Shown here piece by piece: positions 1-7,434 of a DNA stretch of 19,936 bases (positions are counted from its first letter, which is position 1; each line of letters starts with the position of its first letter). Origin of the DNA: JBJXFE01 sp046153875 (GTDB lineage: Bacteria > Planctomycetota > Phycisphaerae > Phycisphaerales > UBA1924). The notes under the pieces are model-generated. The model saw nothing but the letters and a program-made list of their open reading frames with translations. It was not told the DNA's origin and ran no database searches. The position numbers were made by a program, and so were the translations under genes. The stretch is taken from contig JBJXFE010000061.1 of assembly GCA_046153875.1 (NCBI GenBank), positions 1-19,936 on the forward strand. Reading direction: 5' to 3'.

Positions 1-370
1 CGACCTTGGTCGCCGCGGCGGTTTCCCGGTCCCGGGCCACGCGGCGGAGCCGCCCGATCGCCACCTCGGCCTGGCGCACCAGCCCCCCGACCATCTCGGG
101 CACCAGGCCGTCGTGGATGTCCAGCGCATTGGCTTGGCGGATCGCCTGGCGGTCGCGGTGCACGGTGCGCTCGGTGGCCTTGACCACCTCGGCGATCTCG
201 GGCACCGAGTACCCCTCGGCCCAGAGGTGCTCGACCACGCGCCGGCGGTCGCCGGCCGCCAGGGCGCCCCCGCTTACGTGTCCGGCCTGCAGGTCCTTGA
301 TCAGGCCAAGGACCGTCCGATCCGACGACCGGGGCTCCGGCCCCGGTTGGCGATCCCGTCGGCGAGTCAC
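1..370 (-). CDS. Helix-turn-helix protein, possibly phage terminase small subunit-like (partial, C-terminus off the left edge)
   Basis: This frame is open from a GTG at 370 to the window edge, giving about 123 residues without a stop. The start overlaps the TGA of the upstream methyltransferase gene as GTGA, a usual sign of translational coupling, which decides the start. After a basic N-terminus comes a helical segment (LIKDLQAG) and then a clear helix-turn-helix near residues 50-80 (YSVPEIAEVV...TERTVHRDRQAIRQA), followed by a charged helix (VRQAEVAIGRLRRVARDRE). It should bind DNA. Its position after a ParB-methyltransferase fusion suggests a phage or island gene. HTH plus coiled helix is the layout of many terminase small subunits, but also of plain regulators. 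The function is inference; the reading frame is well supported by coding style and coupling. Confidence 0.72.
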   Translation of the reverse strand, partial: MTRRRDRQPGPEPRSSDRTVLGLIKDLQAGHVSGGALAAGDRRRVVEHLWAEGYSVPEIAEVVKATERTVHRDRQAIRQANALDIHDGLVPEMVGGLVRQAEVAIGRLRRVARDRETAAATKV

Positions 371-1716
371 GAGCGCGCCGCCTTTGCGTTGGCGTAGCGG
401 CGCGCGAGCGCCGGCGCCACCGCGTCCCGGCCCGCGAAGGCGATGAACCGCCGAACGATGACGTCGCAGTACACTGGGCTGACCTCGAGCGCGAAGCAGC
501 GGCGTTTGAGACGCTGCGCCGAGATGATCTGCGTGCCCGAGCCCGCGATGGGCTCGTAGCAGATTTCGCCCGCCCGCGTGTGCTGGCGCATGGGGATCGC
601 GAACAACTCGAGGGGCTTGGGCGTGGGGTGATCGGGGCGCTCCGGCCCGTTGGGGATGGTGTCCAACTTCCAGACGGTCGAGGGCACGGGCTCGCCGTTA
701 CGCCGCGGGCGCCGCGGTGGCTTGTGCCCCTTGATCCAGCCCATCAAACACGGTTCGTGCTGCCACGCATACCAGGTCCGCGTCAGGACCGGGCGGTTTT
801 TCGTCCAGATGATCTGGCAGTGCACGAAGGCGCCGGCCTTGACCATCGCGGCCTCAAGCATCGCCTGGCGGCGGCTGGCGTGCCAGATGTACAAGGCCGC
901 GTTGCGCTGGATCGCCTCGGCCACCGCGACACCGAGGAACCGCTCGTACAGCTGCGGGTTGCTCTCCGCGTCGTCCCAGGTCACCCCGTACGTCGCGCTC
1001 CAGTTCTTGTTCTTCGTGCCGCACTTGCTCCCGGGGTGGTTGGTCCCGTCGTACCCGACCAAGTACGGCGGATCGCTCGCGCAGAGCACGGCGCGCTGGC
1101 CTTGCATGAGCCGGCGCACCTGCGTGACGTCCGTGCAGTCGCCGCACAACAACCGATGGGAGAACTCGGGATCGCGGCCGAGCACGATCAGCTCGCCGGG
1201 CTTGATCACCGTCGGGCCGCGCCGGGCCGCCTCGAGCGCCGCCAACTCGTCGAAATCTTCCTCCCGCCGGGCGTCGTCCCCCAGCGCGTCGGCGATCAGG
1301 TCCCGGACCTCGGGCAGATCAAATCCCGTCAGCGTCACGTCGAGGTCGGGCGCGCGGGTGAGTTCGTCGAGCAGCTCGGCGAGTTTCCGCTCGTCCCAGT
1401 CGCCCGAGATCCTGTTCAGCGCGACGTTGAGGATCTTCTCGCGCGCCAACGGCAGGTCGACGACGCTGACGTCGACCTCCTCCGCGCCCCTGGCGATCAG
1501 GATCTTGAGCCGCTGGTGGCCGCCCACCAGGTGACCCGTGCGCTTGTTCCACACCAGCGGCTCGACGCACCCGAACTCGTCGATGCTCCGCGCCAGCCGC
1601 TCGTACTCGGGGTCGCCGGGCTTCAGGTCCTGCCGCGGGTTGTACGGGGCGGGGTTGATGCGACGCGCGGGCACGCGCTTGAGCGTGATCGAACCGGTGG
1701 CGACTCCGTGGGCCAT
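367..1716 (-). CDS. ParB-like nuclease domain / DNA methyltransferase fusion (beta-class N4/N6 amino-methyltransferase)
   Basis: This 449-aa protein has two parts. Residues about 10-130 form a ParB/Srx-type domain: NPAPYNPR, a helix with LARSIDEFG, and GGHQRL at 65-70, the usual ParB-type catalytic/NTP motif. Residues about 170-430 form an S-adenosylmethionine-dependent DNA methyltransferase with the catalytic DPPY at 215-218, HPTPKP at 363-368 and the cofactor loop EPIAGSGT at 388-395. DPPY preceding the cofactor motif is the beta-class order. It should methylate an exocyclic amino group of adenine or cytosine in a specific site. Such fusions are common in prophages and islands as solitary methylases. 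The start at 1716 is preceded by GAGGAG at 8 nt spacing. No restriction endonuclease is visible nearby. The stop overlaps the next gene's GTG. Confidence 0.92.
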   Translation of the reverse strand: MAHGVATGSITLKRVPARRINPAPYNPRQDLKPGDPEYERLARSIDEFGCVEPLVWNKRTGHLVGGHQRLKILIARGAEEVDVSVVDLPLAREKILNVALNRISGDWDERKLAELLDELTRAPDLDVTLTGFDLPEVRDLIADALGDDARREEDFDELAALEAARRGPTVIKPGELIVLGRDPEFSHRLLCGDCTDVTQVRRLMQGQRAVLCASDPPYLVGYDGTNHPGSKCGTKNKNWSATYGVTWDDAESNPQLYERFLGVAVAEAIQRNAALYIWHASRRQAMLEAAMVKAGAFVHCQIIWTKNRPVLTRTWYAWQHEPCLMGWIKGHKPPRRPRRNGEPVPSTVWKLDTIPNGPERPDHPTPKPLELFAIPMRQHTRAGEICYEPIAGSGTQIISAQRLKRRCFALEVSPVYCDVIVRRFIAFAGRDAVAPALARRYANAKAARS

Positions 1717-1818
1717 GATCGGGACTCCTCGCCGCAGGCCGGCATGGCCTGTTCGGTCGTGGAATCGTCGATCACCGCCGGCTCGGTATCCGTCCCTTCA
1801 CCGTGAGTCACGTCGGGT

Positions 1819-2415
1819 TCACGCTGACTCGGGTGGCGGCGCGTCGGGCCTGTAGTAGCCCAAGCCGGCCCGATGCAAGACCTGGCGACCCGTCGCGCGG
1901 ATCTTCTCGGTGCGCTTGCGCATCGCGTCCTCGTCGGTCGGGCGACCCGTGAGATGCGTTGCGAGTTGTTTGGCCGTCATCGCACGGCCGTCCAGCGCTT
2001 TCCAGACTTGCGAGAGCGCCTCCGATAGAGGAATCAGGGCTGCCGACGCGCCGGCACGTGATGGCGGCGGAGCTGCCTTCAGGTCTTCCGGAAGGGGGTA
2101 GCCCTCCTCCTCGAACCACGCCGCGGCCCGCTCGGGAGGCAGAATCCTGCCGTAGTCCCTCTCCGTAAACCACTGGCCGAATCGATACAGAACCAGGTAG
2201 TCGTCGATGCCGTCGTCACGGACCAGGCGATACAGCACCTCGAAATGCTGGGCCCGCGGACGCCCAGGCCAGGTGCGGTGGCGCTGTGGATCGAGCGGGA
2301 TGTCACCGTGCGTCCGCGCCTTTAACCAGTTCTCCGGTTCGAAAAAGCCGGCGGGTTGACCATCCTGGGTGTAGACGTGGATCTTCCAAATCTCTTCGGC
2401 GGAGTCGTAGGGCAT
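1819..2415 (-). CDS. Hypothetical protein with possible C-terminal winged-helix segment
   Basis: I do not recognise this 198-aa protein. The frame extends upstream to 2484, but I chose the ATG at 2415 (MPYDSAEEIWK). GGGGA lies 6 nt before it, and the upstream extension (MRFVVACYRSSV...) reads like non-coding sequence. The N-terminal half is rich in aromatic and charged residues (EIWKIHVYTQDG, FEVLYRLVRDDG, YLVLYRFGQWF), consistent with a small alpha/beta domain. A Pro/Ala linker near residues 115-125 is followed by a helical C-terminus (MTAKQLATHLTGRPTDEDAMRKRTEKIRATG...LGYYRPDAP). That tail looks like a winged helix with a terminal beta hairpin. It lies about 100 bp upstream of the methyltransferase on the same strand, so it probably belongs to the same accessory module. 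No signal peptide or membrane segment is seen. Confidence 0.65.
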   Translation of the reverse strand: MPYDSAEEIWKIHVYTQDGQPAGFFEPENWLKARTHGDIPLDPQRHRTWPGRPRAQHFEVLYRLVRDDGIDDYLVLYRFGQWFTERDYGRILPPERAAAWFEEEGYPLPEDLKAAPPPSRAGASAALIPLSEALSQVWKALDGRAMTAKQLATHLTGRPTDEDAMRKRTEKIRATGRQVLHRAGLGYYRPDAPPPESA

Positions 2416-2904
2416 GCTCCATCCCCGAGAATCCCGGTCTCGTGATGCTACGGACGATCGATAGCACGCGACCACGAAACGCATTCAAGGGGAGCGCGGT
2501 CAGCCACGCTTCGAAGGGGTTCGCCCGCAGCGCGCAAACATGACGCCGGTTGCGTTCGGACAGCTGCCCACGCACCGCGGCGGTTAGCCGTTCAGCGCGC
2601 GATGGATCACGGAGTCAGCGACGTTGCAGCCCGATCGCAAGCTATGTCCGGCGCTCGGTGTCGGGGTTGCACGGCCGAACAAGGCGCAACCTTCGACGCC
2701 ACAAGGATTTACGACTACACCAGGAGCACGAAAGGGTGACAATTCCGCCACCCAGAAGATGCCAAAACCGGACAATTCCTGCCATCCGCCGCAAACCGGC
2801 GCAAGTTTCGCCCCTCGTGCGAGCGCCCCCTTGTCGGGGTCATTGCCCTCGAGCCGGATGGACCGACGATGGTCCGCACGCCGCAGCGCTCCGCCGGAAC
2901 GGCC
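2416..2904. other. Gene-poor gap between accessory module and core genes
   Basis: About 490 bp with no frame that I accept as a gene. The base composition is visibly less GC-rich than its surroundings, especially around 2690-2790. It contains an imperfect direct repeat: GACAATTCC at 2738-2746 and again at 2771-2779, each followed by a GCCA-type run, 33 bp apart. A short palindrome (GGACC-6 nt-GGTCC, near 2865-2880) lies downstream of the B12-like gene but has no T-run. Promoter elements for the minus-strand module at 1-2415 should lie here, but I cannot place one convincingly. I see no tRNA that could serve as an attachment site. Confidence 0.5.
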
Positions 2905-3609
2905 TCAGGCCGCTTCGCGCTTCACGCGACGCTTGCGCCCCACCGTCCGCTGCTCATCCTCGGCGCGCCGCGTTCCCTGGCTCTGCATGGCCTCGACGAG
3001 CTCGAACGGGTCGTTGGCCCACAGGTCCGCGCCGATTTCCTCAGCCAGGCCTTCCGCGCGGTTGAACACGCCGCCCCCGACCACGATCTGGAGGTTCGGG
3101 CAGGCCCCGATCTCGTGCAGCGTGTCGATGAGCTGGCGGATCTGCGGCAGGTCGTTCGCGCCGGACGCGAACATGAGCAGGATGTTGGGCTTGGACTCGT
3201 GAACGCGCGACAGAACTTCGTCGTTGGGGATGCCCCCGCCCGCGAAGCTGACGCGGAACCCGCGCTGCTCCAGCAGGTCCACCGCCATCTGCGCCCCGAG
3301 CTCGTCCGAGTCGCGCGGGCCGCAGAACGCGAGGATCGAGCGGTTCACGGGCGTCTGGAACGCCATCCGCGCCGCGTTCTGGTCCACCAGAACGCGCAGC
3401 AGCCGCGTCGCCAGGTGATGGCTCAGCTTGGAGAGCTGGTCGGAGCGGTAAAGGCGCTCGATCAGCTCGTACGCCGGCCAGAACAAACCCGTGATGATCT
3501 GCTCGGACGGCGCCGCGCCCGCGGCGTCGCGCACGATCTCCCGGGCCGACGGACGGTCCCCGTTCACGAGAGCATCGAAGAAGCGTTCGACGAGGAGTTC
3601 CTGTCTCAT
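2905..3609 (-). CDS. B12-binding-fold protein (MerR/CarH-like sensor architecture, lacks the cobalt-ligand His)
   Basis: This 234-aa soluble protein starts at ATG 3609 with a weak GGGA 6 nt upstream; the frame continues upstream only through sequence that overlaps ubiE. Residues about 1-85 are helical (FFDALVNGDRPSAREIV, FWPAYELIERLYRSDQL, HHLATRLLRVLVDQ). They match the four-helix cap that precedes cobalamin-binding domains in methionine-synthase and CarH-type proteins. Residues about 90-215 form the Rossmann-like domain (ILAFCGPRDSDELG, SFAGGGIP, MFASGAND, VVGGGVFN). The canonical DxHxxG motif reads D100-S-D102-E-L-G105, so the lower axial histidine is Asp. The tail is strongly basic (GRKRRVKREAA). 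In family terms this would be a cobalamin-dependent sensor or corrinoid carrier. Here B12 binding is doubtful, and a signalling or regulatory role is only inferred. Confidence 0.85.
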   Translation of the reverse strand: MRQELLVERFFDALVNGDRPSAREIVRDAAGAAPSEQIITGLFWPAYELIERLYRSDQLSKLSHHLATRLLRVLVDQNAARMAFQTPVNRSILAFCGPRDSDELGAQMAVDLLEQRGFRVSFAGGGIPNDEVLSRVHESKPNILLMFASGANDLPQIRQLIDTLHEIGACPNLQIVVGGGVFNRAEGLAEEIGADLWANDPFELVEAMQSQGTRRAEDEQRTVGRKRRVKREAA

Positions 3610-3811
3610 GTGTGTTCCCGCGTCCAGACCGGCCCCGGCGCCGCCCGCTCCGCGGATCAGCGCCGCTCGGGTTGAAACACCGCGGTCCCCGCGGCCGGAC
3701 TCACCGCCCCGTGTCGTCCATCGATCCCCGGTCCGTCCGGGCGTGAATGGTCGCCGGCCCGGACCGTTCGCGCGGGCGCGGCACGTCCGGGAACCGCTCT
3801 GTCCGATAAGC

Positions 3812-3830
3812 CCGCGCCGATCCGGCGCGG
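3812..3830 (-). terminator. Hairpin immediately after the ubiE stop codon
   Basis: CCGCGCCG, a 3-nt loop and CGGCGCGG form a perfect 8-bp GC stem that abuts the TGA of ubiE on the minus strand. It is followed by GCTTAT rather than a long T-run. It may be a weak intrinsic terminator or an mRNA 3'-end stabiliser separating ubiE from the B12-like gene 200 bp downstream. Confidence 0.4.
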
Positions 3831-4577
3831 TCAGGCCCGCACGCCGCGCGTGCAGGCGCAGATCCCGAGCGTGAGCGCACGGGCACGCACCTCGCGGAAC
3901 CCGCACGCGCCGAGCACCGCGCACAACTCGCGGCTCGGCATGAACGTCCCGACCGAGCGCGGCAGGTAGCGGTAGGCCCCCGTGCGGTCGCCGCTGATGA
4001 GCGTTGCCGTGCGCGGCATGAGCCAGCCGGCATACCAGGCGTTGAACCACCGCACCGGCGCGAGCCGGGGCCGGTCGAACTCGAGCACGACGAGCCTTCC
4101 GCCGGGGCGCAGGACGCGCGCGAACTCGCGCAGCGCCCGCTCCGGGTCCGCGACGTTGCGCAGCCCGAACGCGATCGACACCACGTCCGCGCTCGCGTCC
4201 GCAAACGCAAGCGCCTGCGCGTCGCCCTCGACGTACTCGATCTTCGCGGCGTTCACCGGCGCGAGGCGCATCTGCTTGCGCCGCGCCTGGTCGAGCATCT
4301 CGGGCGTGAAGTCCACCCCGACGACACGGGCCGCACCGGTGCCCGCGAACGCCTGCGTGAGGTCGCCCGTCCCGCACGCCACGTCGATCACGGTGTCGCC
4401 GGGGCGCACGCCCGCGTCGCGCACCGCGAAGCGCCGCCACGCCTGGTCGCGCCCGAGCGAGTGGACCCGGTTGTTCAGGTCGTACCAGCGCGCGATCGCC
4501 GCGAACATCCCGCGGACCTTGGCGGGTTTGTCGCTCGCCGCGTGCGGGTCGACCAGCTCCGCGTCGGTCCACGCCAT
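3831..4577 (-). CDS. ubiE: Demethylmenaquinone / ubiquinone C-methyltransferase UbiE (MenG)
   Basis: This 248-aa class I SAM methyltransferase fits the usual length of about 230-260 aa. The family signature is clear: VRGMFAAIARWYDLNNRVHSLG near residues 21-42 (split here as VRGMFAAIAR and WYDLNNRVHS), cofactor loop VIDVACGTGDLT at 63-74, GVDFTPEML at 87-95, and the hallmark AFGLRNV at 136-142 followed by REFARVLRPGG. It carries out the last C-methylation of menaquinone (or ubiquinone) at the inner membrane face. Menaquinone is the more likely quinone in this lineage (inference). ATG 4577 is the only good start before the conserved domain; no strong ribosome-binding site is visible. It is divergent from the M48 lipoprotein gene with a 121-bp shared promoter region. 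A GC hairpin abuts its stop. Confidence 0.95.
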   Translation of the reverse strand: MAWTDAELVDPHAASDKPAKVRGMFAAIARWYDLNNRVHSLGRDQAWRRFAVRDAGVRPGDTVIDVACGTGDLTQAFAGTGAARVVGVDFTPEMLDQARRKQMRLAPVNAAKIEYVEGDAQALAFADASADVVSIAFGLRNVADPERALREFARVLRPGGRLVVLEFDRPRLAPVRWFNAWYAGWLMPRTATLISGDRTGAYRYLPRSVGTFMPSRELCAVLGACGFREVRARALTLGICACTRGVRA

Positions 4578-4698
4578 CGGTGGAACGACGGCCGGCGCGC
4601 CCGACGGCGCGCTACCCTTCGCCGTCGTCGTCGGTGTCGTGGGCGCCACGCCCGATCTTACGGGGGTCGCGCCCCGGCGCACCGAGGGAGAATCCGCC

Positions 4699-5712
4699 AT
4701 GAAAACCAGGTTGCTCGGCGTCGCCCTCCTCGCGCTCGCGCCCCTCACGGCCCCGCTGGGCGGGTGCTCCACCAACGCCGCCACCGGGCGCTCCGTCCTC
4801 ACCCTCATGTCGCGCAGCGAGGAGATCAAGATCGGCAGCGACGCCGCCCCCGGCTTCACCCAGGAGTTCGGCGGCAAGGTCGCCCACCCGGGGCTCCAGC
4901 AATACGTCGCGGACATCGGGCGGAAAATGGCCGCCGAGACCGAGTCGTATAACCCGACGCTCCCGTGGGAGTTCACCCTCCTCGACTCCGACGTCGTGAA
5001 CGCCTTCGCCCTGCCCGGCGGCAAGGTCTTCATCACCCGCGGCCTGGCGAAAGAACTCACGAGCGAGGCCCAGATCGCCGGCGTCATCGGGCACGAGATC
5101 GGGCACGTCACCGCGCAGCACGGCAACCAGCGGATCTCGTCGCAGATGCTGTTCAACGTCGGGCTCGTCGCGACCGCCGTGGTCGTCAGCGCGTCGGACA
5201 ACAAGACCGTGCAGGACGTCGGGGCCGTCGGCGTGCCGGCCCTGGCGATCGGCGGGAACCTCGTGCTCCTCAAGTACGGGCGCGACGAGGAACTCGAGGC
5301 CGACGCCCTGGGCATGCGCTACATGACGGGAGTGGGGTACAACCCGCGCGGGCAGCTCGAAGTCATGCAGACGCTCGGGCGCCTGACCGGCGGCAGCGGC
5401 GGCACACCCGAGTTCCTCTCGACCCACCCGCACTCTTCCACGCGCGTCGAACGTATCCAGAAGGCCTTGCAGGACAAGTTCGCATCCACGCAGGGCAACC
5501 CAAACTACGGCACCTTCGAGGACCGGTACAAGCGAGACTTCCTCACACCGTTGTCGAAGCTGCCGCCGCCGCCCAAAGCCGCGGGACCGCGTGAGAACGG
5601 GACTGAACACGCGCAGGCCGCCCCGGCGGCCTGGTGCGGGCTGTGCGCCGCGGCCGAAGGGAACGCCACGGCCCGCGCAATGCTGGCGAGCGCGGCCATG
5701 ATGAGGCGGTAG
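4699..5712 (+). CDS. M48-family zinc metallopeptidase, lipoprotein
   Basis: This 337-aa protein has a lipoprotein signal peptide: MKTRLLGVALLALAPL and the lipobox L20-G-G-C23, so it is likely anchored to a membrane on the extracytoplasmic side. The catalytic zinc motif HEIGH is at 132-136, and the third ligand is Glu198 in EELEAD (ExxxD). Both are diagnostic of M48 (BepA/YfgC or Oma1/LoiP-type) peptidases. The conserved THPHSSTRVERI near residue 245 also fits. Such enzymes degrade misfolded envelope proteins. ATG 4699 has GGGAG about 9 nt upstream; the longer open frame upstream is antisense to ubiE and is not coding. The last 30 or so residues are low-complexity Ala-rich and carry a Cys pair (WCGLC), unusual for the family. 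It ends 12 bp from the convergent dipeptidase gene. Confidence 0.95.
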   Translation: MKTRLLGVALLALAPLTAPLGGCSTNAATGRSVLTLMSRSEEIKIGSDAAPGFTQEFGGKVAHPGLQQYVADIGRKMAAETESYNPTLPWEFTLLDSDVVNAFALPGGKVFITRGLAKELTSEAQIAGVIGHEIGHVTAQHGNQRISSQMLFNVGLVATAVVVSASDNKTVQDVGAVGVPALAIGGNLVLLKYGRDEELEADALGMRYMTGVGYNPRGQLEVMQTLGRLTGGSGGTPEFLSTHPHSSTRVERIQKALQDKFASTQGNPNYGTFEDRYKRDFLTPLSKLPPPPKAAGPRENGTEHAQAAPAAWCGLCAAAEGNATARAMLASAAMMRR

Positions 5713-5724
5713 GTCCTGCGGACT

Positions 5725-6840
5725 TCACCGCGACCAGAACTCGGCCCAGTTCCGCCACGCGAAGCCCTCGACCTCGTCATCCGACCAGCCGTGGGCGCTC
5801 AGCGCCTCGGCCAGTCGATCGAAGTCGCGCGGGCGGTTGATCCCCGCAGGCAAGTCGTTGGCGGTGATGCCGCCGTCGAGGTCCGAGCCCAGCCCCGCGC
5901 CGCGCCGGTGGCCCATCAACTCGGCGATGCGTTCGACGTGCCGGATCGCGTCGTCGATGGACGGGCGATCGGTCGGGTCCTCGCGGTTCAGGCCCGGGCG
6001 AATGAAGTTGCGGACGAGGTTCAGGCCGATGACTCCGCCGCGACGCCCGATCTCGCGGATCGTGTCGTCCGTCACGTGCCGCTGATTGCGGTCGCCCATG
6101 ATCGCCCGGCAGTTCGAGTGGGACGCCATGACGCGCCGGTCGGTGAGCGCGAAGAGGTCGGCGAGGGCGCGGTCGGAGAGGTGCGACACATCGTGGACCA
6201 GCCCGCGCGCGTCCAGCCGCCGGACGAGCTCACGCCCCAGCGCCGTGATGCCGACGCCCGACGACGCCGACGGCTCGCCGTTGCCGCTCGCGTAGCGCGA
6301 CCCGCGCACCCACGCCATCCCCACGCCCACCACGCCGCGATCGGCCCACCAGTCCACGTCGTCGGGCGTGCGGATCGGATCAGCGCATTCGATGAGGATG
6401 CCGGCGTGAAGCGGCTTGCGGCCGGACCCGGCCGCGCGGTCCGCGCGAGCCAGCCGGGACTCGACGGGCTCCGGCACGACCTCCGCGACGCCCATCCCGC
6501 CGCGGACCTGGCCCACGCCGGGATCGGGGCGGAGCACGCGGAGCAGGTCGAGCGCGATCGCGCCGCGGTCCCGCCACGTGAGGTAGACCTCCAGCTGCGC
6601 CCGCCCGACCAGCCACGCGCGTTCGGCGTCGCCCGCGGGGTAGCCCTCCGGGCCGACTCCCCCCAGCTCGGTGAAGATCGTCGCCAACGCGAACCGCACC
6701 CTCCCCTCCTCCAGCGCGGGGAGCGTCACCGACGCCGGGGGGTGCGGGGCGGTCTGCGCCGTCAAAGGCGCGAGCATGTCGCGGCCGTTCACGGCCAGGT
6801 AGGCAAGGTCGAGGTGGGCGTCGAACCAGCGCTGCGGCAT
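5725..6840 (-). CDS. M19 family membrane (renal-type) dipeptidase
   Basis: This 371-aa protein has the full M19 dipeptidase set of metal ligands: H9xD11 (FDAHLDLA), Glu151 (ILIECADPI), the HDVSHLSD block at 216-223, SHSNCRA at 240-246 and GSDLDGG at 318-324. Family members hydrolyse dipeptides, often with D-residues at the C-terminal position, using a binuclear zinc centre in a TIM barrel. No signal peptide is seen, so it is predicted to be cytoplasmic. The canonical SHSNAR reads SHSNCR here, a conservative change next to the active site. The ATG at 6840 directly precedes MPQRWFDAHLD, the conserved N-terminal strand, leaving little room for another start. It converges on the M48 gene with a 12-bp gap and no obvious terminator between them. 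Confidence 0.95.
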   Translation of the reverse strand: MPQRWFDAHLDLAYLAVNGRDMLAPLTAQTAPHPPASVTLPALEEGRVRFALATIFTELGGVGPEGYPAGDAERAWLVGRAQLEVYLTWRDRGAIALDLLRVLRPDPGVGQVRGGMGVAEVVPEPVESRLARADRAAGSGRKPLHAGILIECADPIRTPDDVDWWADRGVVGVGMAWVRGSRYASGNGEPSASSGVGITALGRELVRRLDARGLVHDVSHLSDRALADLFALTDRRVMASHSNCRAIMGDRNQRHVTDDTIREIGRRGGVIGLNLVRNFIRPGLNREDPTDRPSIDDAIRHVERIAELMGHRRGAGLGSDLDGGITANDLPAGINRPRDFDRLAEALSAHGWSDDEVEGFAWRNWAEFWSR

Positions 6841-7006
6841 GGAACCATCCTAGAGGAACCCGCGCGTCGGACCGCGCACCGCGCTGGCCCGCCCGGGCCG
6901 CAACCCGCGCCCCGCCCACGCGAACCGTTCAGAAAGTGGAGCGGGAGTCGCAACCTGCCGATGGACCTTTGGAGCGCGGGCGGCCCGCGCAGGCCGGGAG
7001 GCGGTC

Positions 7007-7312
7007 ATGGAACGGCGACCCACGAGCGGAGGCGGGCGGCGGGCCGAGTGCCGCCGGACCACGCTCGCGTTCCGCGAAGACCTGCCCGTGTTCGCCCGCT
7101 CGCTCCGGCAATCGCTCCACGAGCGGGACGTGCCGCGGTTCGCGCTCGCCTGCAAGCTGATCCGCGACTACGCCGAGCCCCTGGGGTTCGACCCGCTCGC
7201 CCGCGCCGCCCACGACGCGGTCGCCTCTCTCCGACGCACGCGCAGCCTCGACCGCTCACGCGAAGAGGTCGCCGTGCTGGCCTGGTTGTGCGACCGATCC
7301 CGGGCCGCCTAG
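7007..7312 (+). CDS. Small Hpt-like helical protein lacking the phospho-accepting histidine
   Basis: This 101-aa protein starts at ATG 7007 behind GGGAGG with 5 nt spacing, a strong ribosome-binding site. After a basic N-terminus of 20 residues, the sequence reads FARSLRQSL..RDVPRFALACKLIRDYAEPLGFDPLARAAHDAVASL (segments from about residues 29-75). This follows the spacing of histidine phosphotransfer (Hpt) domains, where AHxLKG carries the phospho-His and is followed by a helix ending in LG. Here the block is ACKLIR, so Cys49 sits where His should be and the LKG is lost. If the alignment is right, it is a pseudo-Hpt that could dock on a histidine kinase or response regulator without phosphotransfer. 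No kinase or receiver gene is adjacent. It stands alone, divergent from the dipeptidase gene. Gene reality is well supported; the family call is moderate. Confidence 0.75.
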   Translation: MERRPTSGGGRRAECRRTTLAFREDLPVFARSLRQSLHERDVPRFALACKLIRDYAEPLGFDPLARAAHDAVASLRRTRSLDRSREEVAVLAWLCDRSRAA

Positions 7313-7340
7313 CCGGATAGCGCACGGGTTTGGCGTTCGC

Positions 7341-7346
7341 TACCAT
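7341..7346 (+). promoter_or_regulatory. Possible -10 element (TACCAT)
   Basis: TACCAT lies about 90 nt upstream of the start of the membrane protein gene at 7435. I see no good -35 at the usual spacing, so this is only a weak candidate. Confidence 0.2.
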
Positions 7347-7434
7347 GTCATGGAACGGGGGTGCCCGCGATCCCAACAACATCGCGGCGCCGAGCGTACG
7401 CCGTCAGCGCCGCGCCCCGAGCGGAGGAACCTCC

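Noticed and set aside
1623..1811. 62-aa minus-strand frame starting at GTG 1811, between the hypothetical gene and the methyltransferase
   Set aside because: No ribosome-binding site and about half of it overlaps the methyltransferase N-terminus in another frame. A tiny phage gene is possible, but I cannot support it.
2303..2575. 90-aa minus-strand frame in the gap upstream of the 198-aa gene
   Set aside because: It overlaps the better-supported gene by more than 100 bp and has no start signal or recognisable domain.
2700..2800. Possible tRNA or tmRNA at the module boundary
   Set aside because: I looked for T-loop and acceptor-stem patterns on both strands and found none that fold.
3679..3770. 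Palindromes CCGCGG-TCC-CCGCGG and TCCGGGC...GCCCGGA between ubiE and the B12-like gene
   Set aside because: Short GC palindromes are expected by chance at this GC content, and they have no T-run or operator-like spacing.
3831..5315. 494-aa minus-strand frame running through the M48 gene into ubiE
   Set aside because: Only the ubiE part (from 4577) has family motifs; the rest is antisense to the M48 peptidase, whose HEIGH motif and signal peptide are clear on the plus strand.
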